Assembly: GCA_026874595.1 (NCBI GenBank)
Contig: CM049319.1
Location: 13,169,601 to 13,233,600, forward strand
Direction of reading: 5' to 3'
Source of the DNA: Sipunculus nudus
Taxonomy: Eukaryota > Annelida > Sipuncula > Golfingiida > Sipunculidae
Length of the DNA stretch: 64,000 bases
The position numbers and the translations under genes are program-made. Below the pieces are notes generated by a model, which had not been told where the DNA came from, did not search any database, and saw only the letters and a program-made list of their open reading frames with translations. This document shows positions 14,601 to 23,600 of the stretch, one piece after another. Position 1 is the first letter of the stretch; every line of letters begins with the position of its first letter.

Positions 14601-17600
14601 TTTCCCCTATAATTTACTATATTTTATCTAGCATTTAGAATGTAATCTCCTATATTTTCCTATATTTTCACTGCATGATCATATTTTCAATACAACTTAA
14701 AGCTGAATAATTATAGTTATATAGACCTTTTACTTTTGAGAAATTTGGCTCTTTTGTAGAAATATTCTAGTAAATGATGCAGTCATACAAGTCCTGCCAT
14801 CTAAACCAATTAAACAGCCCTTCAGAAGCTGCTTAGAGAAAGATGGTCATTAAATTACGATTGTGCAGTGAAACTATACTATATTATGTAAAAAAAATTA
14901 AAGGTATGGTTTTGAGGCACCCCCCACATCAAAAAATTTTATTTTAATTTTCATCTTTCAAGAAGATAAAATAATACAGTTTTTATAAGATTTCCTTTGA
15001 TACGAAGTGCTTTAACCTATTTAGCAAAAACAAATCTGTTATTTTCATGCTTTTCCCTGATCATTTGACGTTTTTATAAAAACATACATAAAAGTAAAAA
15101 ATAAAATTTTGCCTGCCCGCACTGATTTATGAAAAAGTGCCTGAAAACCCTACCTTTTTTTTGCCTTATTCCTATATTTTTTTCCTGAAAATTCCCATAA
15201 ACCCCTCAAGTGCTTATATAAAATTACTATATTTCTTAAAGAGCCTGGTGGGAGCCCCAGCTGTTCTTGATTTTTTTTCTCAATTTTTTGGGCATATGGA
15301 GTAGTTACACAAGATTATATGTTATAGCCAATGTATGACAATTTATATTGAATTTGTAACAGACAGTTTATCCAAGTTTAACCAACTTGCTTTTCCAAGT
15401 GTTGAAAGATTTTAATTGTATGTCTAGCATATTCATTTGATAAAAACCATATCATGATATGCTATCATTAATTATTAATGACATATTCATATCATAACCA
15501 CATTTGTGAATATTGAGAGTTAGACATGTCTTCTAGTCCAAAATATAATTGAATTAGTCCAAAATAAATCTGAATAAAGCGCAGAAATAGAGGTGATTTT
15601 CAGTAACTAGCATTGATCCACTAAGACTAAACTTAAAAATTTTTTTGATCTCTTGAATTTTGATAATTATGATAGTACCCTTACTGTTAATCAATTAAAC
15701 ACATGATAAGCCCTGAAACATTCCACTGGTAATAGCAATTTCTAAGTTATTGAATTGATCCATTAATGTGTGCATTAGGACACCTGCACGGAGGTGTATA
15801 TAATTTGAGGGGTTAAATACATAAATACATGATTTGTCCAGTAACATCACAATAGAGTCATTGTGGACACCTCACACATTAGCCACAACCAAACTGATTC
15901 AGTCTTTTCATTTAGGCACTGTTCCCCCAGTAGTTTGGGCGTCCTTTTCTAGATGTATTCACTGAGGTGGATTTCTGTTAAAGTCATACAAGGTCAATGA
16001 GGCGACCAGCCCTTCAACTTGTCTCCCTAATGACTGTAGCGGTCTGTCATCCACCTACAATATATACAATTTACCTTTATAGTCAAGTACTGTTCGCAGG
16101 TGCTAACATTGAAGGGCTGTTATTAAATATCCAGCCAGGCATATACTAAGTGGGCAGTTACCTGCCAGGCAGGCACAAGGGTTGCTTTGCCTAGAGACTG
16201 CATGATCTTAAGGTGACGAATAAGCTGGTCAGGTAAAGATTTCGTATTTATGTAGTTTTTTTTCTTCATTTATTCATAATCAGGATTGTAACTATATCCC
16301 CTGCAGTGATAAGACGACTTACTCAGGTGTGCTTGTTTACTTTGGGTTTTTTTAAATAAGAATGTTATACCTGTATAAATATGATTGGTGTCTGACATTT
16401 GCATGGTCTAGGAATAACAGGTGCAGTTTACATGCTGCTTTTATCCTCTTAGCTCTTTTTGTCTCCTTATACAGATTTATAGGATAGTTTTCTGCTTTAC
16501 AGCTGACTGCATACAAAAAGGCTAGATTTCATTGAAATAGCTGAACATATTATCATGGAACGTTTTCTTCTTGTTGATTTTGAAGAACTTTAATTTCTAC
16601 AGTATATAGGGATACCACCTACAAAATTTTGCATTCAGATGATAAAATTCCTTTTATGAATGTCTTCCTAGTCAGCTGAGCTTCATGACCCATGGGTCAC
16701 TTGTTTCCTTATATTTTTAGACTGCCAAAACACAGCAAGGTGTCAGTTTCTCATCTGTGGTTTCATCTAGGGTCCTGAAATCTTTTATGTTCATTGATCA
16801 TTACTAGTTTTATCATTTTCTGAAGACTGGTGGCACCACCTGTATTTCTGTTTTTCACACATTTTTATATTTAGACTTGTCAGATTACAGCAAGGTGTCA
16901 CTTTCTTATCTCTGGGTTCATCTGATAATTAAATGTTTATTGATCATGACTAGTTTCATCAGTTCCCAAAGACTGGTGGCACCACCTTTATTTTTTTCTA
17001 ATTTTATTTTATTTCCTATTTTGGAGACTGTCAAACGACAGCAGTCATGTCAGTTTCTTGGGTGTGGTTTCATCTGGTGTCCGAAACATGGTGTGTTTAT
17101 TAATCATAAGTGGGTGCATGATAGTAATGACCCTGTCCATCCATCTGTGACTCTTAGCATCAGTATGTCCATCCGTCCATCGGCAAATTTGTTTCTGGAT
17201 GATAACTCCAGTTTGGATTGACATATGGATTGCAAACTTAACTTATATATGGCCCACCAATAAAGCAAGAAACCTTTTGATTTGGGGTCATGAGGTCAAA
17301 TGTCAGGGTCACAGGCCCCACTAATTTAAAAAGATTGTGGGTGCCATTTAAACCAAATTTTTCATCCCAAACTTTCAATCTTCCACATAATGCTCACCTG
17401 CCAATAGCTGATGAAATTTATAAGTTTTGGGGTCACAAGGTCAAAGATCAAGGTCACAGGGCCCATCAAAATATACATTAATTTATACATGATGACTCTG
17501 CTTTTGACAGACATATTGGCTTCAAACTTGTCAATTAATAAAGTTGGTGTATTTTTACAACTTTGTGAAACTGTCAAATTCTTCTGTACTTGTGAATGAT

Positions 17601-20600
17601 TTCAAATGATTTGGTGATGATTCAACATGGTTCATCCCAACATGTGGAATTGTTAAATGCATTGTTGAATGTGAATTTAGGCAGCCTCCTGATATCAGCT
17701 GTAGGCAAATAGCTTGGAATAATAAAAAGATTTCTAATCTACAGGGCCCAGTTTCACTAAGAATGCATATGGCTTACTTAAGTCAATTTTTACTGAAACG
17801 CAGAATAAAAGGCTTAACTCAGTTTAATGAAACTGGGCCCAGGTTGGGATAACCAGAGCCAACAACACTTTATTTTTATAAAGATTTCACCATTTTGCAG
17901 TAGCTTACCTCCCACATGTACTGATCAGTTTTGTCACTGTGTTGTAGCTTTGCTGAGCTGAAGGGCGTGCGTATGGCCTACCAGACATTTGAATCTCAAG
18001 ACACAAAGGGTATGACCATCAACCAGAAGCAGCTGGTCAGAGCTATACAGGTGTGTGGTCAGTTCTGAAAGGCTAATCCTCACAAAATCTGTCTTTGTAA
18101 AATATTGTCATATAAATAATTGTGGCTGCTCTGGATGGTCTATTTACATGCAATATTATTTTCATCAAAATTGTGGGTTTTTTTTCATCAGATCAGTCTG
18201 TATTGAAATAAATGAGAGTCTTAACCTCTTCCTTAATAGCTGAATTTATCCCTTGTATAACCCAAAACATTCTTACCCTTTCTTTTAGGTGTCTAACAAG
18301 ATAATACACTTAAAACATAAAAGAATATTGCAAATAAGTGTATGTATATATGTAGGTGTTGGAAATATTGGGTGGAGTAGAAGCAGCCTTAGATAATATT
18401 GTTTTCAATTTTTATAATTTCTTGGTGATTAGAGGATATTATGAGAATATTTGTTAAAAAATATCAGGCTGAATGACACACATTTTCCACTAGATTAATT
18501 CAGATCCCAAATATTTGTAGACAGCATATGAAAAAAAAAATTCATCATAGTCTAGAAAAGAATTAAGTTTTAATATTGTACTAGACTGATAAAAAAAATA
18601 TCTTTAATCATATTGACTATGGTCATCGATGACTTGAATTTTCACTCTTCCCTTCCCTTTTCCAACAGTTGTGTGAGCGTATGATCGCTCCAAAGAAGTT
18701 AATGCATCGCCTAAAACATATGAAGAACAACCTTGAGGAAAAGAACCGTGTTCAGCTGCATGAGTTCCTTGATCTCTTACTCTGGTTGGTAGATATTTAA
18801 TATAAAAAAACACTGAAGCCAAAGTCATTGAAAGCAGTATTTACTTACAAGCCATAAGATATTGGACCATTGCTTACTTGAAACACAAGATCATTTGGTA
18901 GATGTATGGCTGTAATCTGCCATAAATATTGACATCATATGCAGAAAATTACAACAAATGTTGTCTTATAATTATATGATAGATGGTGAATACTTTTATA
19001 TAATTATAGACTTGTACATGCCAGTAATTGATTGTGCACATTAATTATGTGACAGTGGACATAAATTTCAATGGAAAATTACTTGAAAATGGTCTGACAA
19101 GTTGTAGCAAGGTTGTTTTGATTGGAAGAGACATTTCTTGTGTAACAAGATATTGGGACTTTTTTAAGTGAATGGATGATTTTCAAAGTGTTAAGCTCTT
19201 TGATGTATGATTTTTGCGCTATCTGACTGGCACTGTTAATTTCACTCATGGAAATCATTCCCATGCTGCCCTGGTTGTATAATCAAAGTGGAACAAGCAT
19301 CCAGGTATATAGATTTTATAATCAGTCAGCACTGTGTTTCTGCATACATAAGAGTAACTTGACTGAGTAATCCAGTTTTAAGCAGACTATTTTACTGTTT
19401 TTTTTGCCTTTTGTCCACCTGTTGCAGAGAAAAGTTTTATGAATGGATAGTTTGCAGTGCTGATTGATTTATAACAGTGTTGTTTACAAGGCATTTTTGT
19501 GATTGTTTGCACCAGGTGTGATCAGTACGAGCACATGGATATGAACCAGCCAAAGCTGAAGGCAGAAAAGAACCATCGTGTCCTGTATAAGGTAAGAACT
19601 AATTAATAATACTTAAATCAATCTTAGAAAAGTTTTTTTTTGGTTAAATTTGTATTTTTGTGTTGATTTTACAATAAGGAGGTGGAAAGAGTTCACCTAT
19701 AAGATGAGTTTATGGAGGCTTAACTTGGAACTTCTGTGTGTTAATGTATTCAGGAAAATCAGTAGTAAGTTGGGGAGAAGACAAGTTTCTGTAAAGAGTA
19801 TGCTGCTCGAAACTAAGCAGTTTTGGTATATATGAAAATTGCCTAATGAATATTTATAAATTTGCAACTCTTGTCGTTATGACCTCTGATCTACATTATA
19901 TTACTGTACTTCTGACAGTTGAAGTGAATGGTACTGTCGGAACCTGAAATTCTGTTTATTTTATGTTCAGACTATAATAAGATACTATAAAATCTAAACA
20001 AAATACCATCACACATGTAATATTATATAGACAAGAAATTCTTAATTCTGAACAGGGGAGCATTATTTGAATTGTAAAAAATTTAAGATTTTTGCTTGAA
20101 AGTCATCTTTACACAAGCTTCTCGGTTAACTATTTCATGTTATTTATTATTCTCAGATGGACAGCTTCACCAGTTTACTGACTCATCATGATCAACGACT
20201 TCATGCTCGACTGAACAACGAGTTTCAGACTGATGAGTGTACGTTTACTCGAGAGAAGCACGCCAGCAAAAGTCTTCCTGCTGAGGTCTCCATTGACCCA
20301 AATATCAGGGAAAATATGGTATGTGTGGGGGGTGGAATTTCAGATGTTGGACAGTATTTTATAAAATTAAAAAAGCTACAATGTATAACAATATTTATAA
20401 CATTAGAAAATTGTTAGTGTACTACTTGGTACACTTATATATTTTTAAAACACACATAAACACATAAAGCAAGTTTTATCTGAGTTTGCTTTATGTCTAA
20501 AGGTGTATTTTTCCTATACTAGTGTTTAATGCAGTGAAATGTCTATAATGTGGGCACTGGGCCAAACCGACCACTTTTTTTAGGTGCCCTCAATATGGAT

Positions 20601-23600
20601 GTCAAGGAAGCAAAATAAATAATAAGAAGAAAAAAGTCTGCCAAAAAGTGCCCAGTATTTAGAGGTGCCCACTTTATGGAGGTGCCCAACTAAGAGTAGT
20701 TCCACTGTATTGCATTTTCAAAAGTTTTTTGTGCATCAAATAAGTTCAGAAATACATGTAAGCCTAATTAAAAAAATCATGATTAAGTGGCACTATTTTG
20801 ATTTCATATTTTACAGGCAAAGTTACAAAGAGAGGGATACAGGCATCTCAGAAACAAGGTCAGTCAGTCTCAGCAACAGGTACAGTATACAAGAGCAGGT
20901 CACATTCGTGAGGACACAGAATGCAGTCGAATCCAGACGACACCCAGCGAGGAACCACAGAGGCCAGCCTCAGCTGGATCTGTAGACAGCCGACCTCAGT
21001 CTGTCCTGGACATGTGTGAGTGGTTGATACGTCCTAAATCAGCTCAGCCATCTTGCACAGGTACGGTATATACTAATGGATGAAGCATATTAGAAAATGG
21101 TGGTTGAATAGAATAGCAAATTAAAATAAAATGAGTTACATCTATAGCGTTATATGTTAAGTTTGAAAAGTAGGGTGGCTAAAGGGCGAGAGCTTATCAA
21201 GGTAAAAGTGATTCAAAGTTTTCCAGAAGTTTATCATTATATCACGGTGTAAATTTGATGTTTTGTTAGCTTAAGTTTGCCACAGAGAAGGGTCAATAGT
21301 TCTGATATGGGATGGAGAACAAAAGGCCTTCAATCATGATGATAACTAGGAAAAAAGCCTGATGTACACTGCCTTGTTCCTCCAGCCCACTTTTAAGAGG
21401 ATGAGTCTCGCTCAAGTTGAACTTGAGGAGCTCAACAAAAAAAATTTGGTTAAATTTTAATCGTCCCCTAGAATTGTGGCTTCATATCAGAATACTGCAA
21501 TGACTTATGGGTTATTATTAATAACCACAAGATGGACCAAAGTTGCAAATAAGTTTACAGAAAGATCCCTCTAATGATTGATAGATATCCGTGAGGAGAT
21601 ACCGAGGCCAGAGGTCAGGAGGTACAGGTGGCACAAAGTTCCAGACGCTGTGACAGACCAGGACAAGAAAGCAGCGGTCAACAGCGGCTACAGACTGCTG
21701 TTTGACGTGGAGACTGTGGTGAATATTATTTTTAGTCCTTGTGATTTATTGAGCAAACACTAGAATGCACTCCTCTGACACACCACAGCTGAAAATGAAT
21801 AATAGTACAGTGAAACCATATGTGTCTGATGAACACCCCGCTATCACGACCACCCCGCTGAAATGACCATTTTTTTCTGGTCCCAGACTAAAGTGAATCA
21901 TAATAAAAACTCCTGCAAACACTCCCACTTTGGCTGGTTCTACAGGAGGTCATGTTGGCAGGATTTCACTCTATATGTCCAGTGCGCTATACATTTATGT
22001 GCATTTAAGCTTTGTTTCCATTTGCATGTATATGCCTATATGGGTAAATGTGTGAAAAATAAGGTGTGTTTCCAAGAGTGAATATATGTGTAAATGCATG
22101 AAACAACAGAGTTTCATATTTGTACAGTAGATCAAGCAGGTCTTCTATACAGTGGATCAAGCAGGTCTTCCACAAAAATGTGGTGAAGTGACGTCTCTAT
22201 CCCCCAAATCCTCAAGATCACACAGGTCCTACGCTACTGTTGTGATTTTCATGCGTGTACGCACATACACATATACACTGATGGACACATAGAAACATCC
22301 CAGGTACAAAATCATATGAGTGATTTTTCACACATATACACGCACAGGGAACCACCCCTTAATGGTGTAGTAGAGGTACAAAGCAAACACAGTGCAGTCC
22401 TTTTGCATCACTGCTGTTGTGCCAAACTGCTGGAGCATTTTATTGTTGTTGATTCTGCCAGAATTCTTTATTCAGTGACAGGCCTTCCACTTCTTATGTT
22501 TCAAAAGCATCATGAATGACTGATTCCTATACATCTTACATATTTTCAGTTGCCACTTTATTTTCAGCTCATCTGACTGTAAGTCATCTGAGATATAGTG
22601 CTGGTCCTTTGTCTATGGTCTGGCCATCCAGATGTGTGTTAACATGGCACAAATGAAAACCATTTTAGTGTCAGACCTGAAATTTTGCCTACAGTCAAGT
22701 GCAGCAAAAACCATCACCATACCTGAAACTAGGCCTCATTCCATCAAGAAAAAAATAAAAATTTTTTTTTTTCCATTGAAAAACAATTGTTACATTTCAA
22801 GATGGCTTAATATCAAAACCACTGATTCTGTATACTTCATTATAACAGGTTAATTAATAAAATTAATAAAAATCAATACAAATTGAAAGATATCATTATT
22901 GAAGCTTTGCATCCAAAACGGTAATAGTCTACAAAATTTTGCATATTTAACATTTTTTATGCTAGTTTTTTTAAATTTTTTGATAATTTGATATTTCTTT
23001 CAAGCAAGATTTTGCTTTTTTCTTCCATAGACCAGAGTGCCAGTGATGGGCAGGTTTTTCGACTTACTCTTTATGTGTATTGCAGGAGACGAGGTATAAA
23101 ATACAGATGAAAGAAGACATGGACTACTTGATTCCCAACTACTGGCAGCGCATGGAAAGTATGAGAAATCAAGGTAATGGACGCATCAGTTTAAAATTTA
23201 GTCTCCTGCCTATATTATCTGATTTCATTCAAATTTTGGTCAATGATTGCTCTCATGCATACCTTGGTTGGAATTGGTTTTTGGGTGTCTGTCAAATTTA
23301 TACTCACCAGCTCCAAAACTATAAATTAAATTTTGTTCCCATTTCACAACCAAAATTATGACATGTGGAGACATCTCTAGGGCACTATGAAACAAAAACA
23401 CAGCCTCCATGACATTTGGAGACATCTTCAGGTGAAAATAAAAACTAAAACATTGATAAGGCAAACATGAATAACAACAAGAGGCAGGAGCGGAGGACAT
23501 AAATTCCATGAATTTGCTTATTTCTTTGGAACCTTATCTGTATTTTTTTCTATTTACAATTTGTGACTAACAACAAATAGGAATGGGAAAAAAGCAAATA

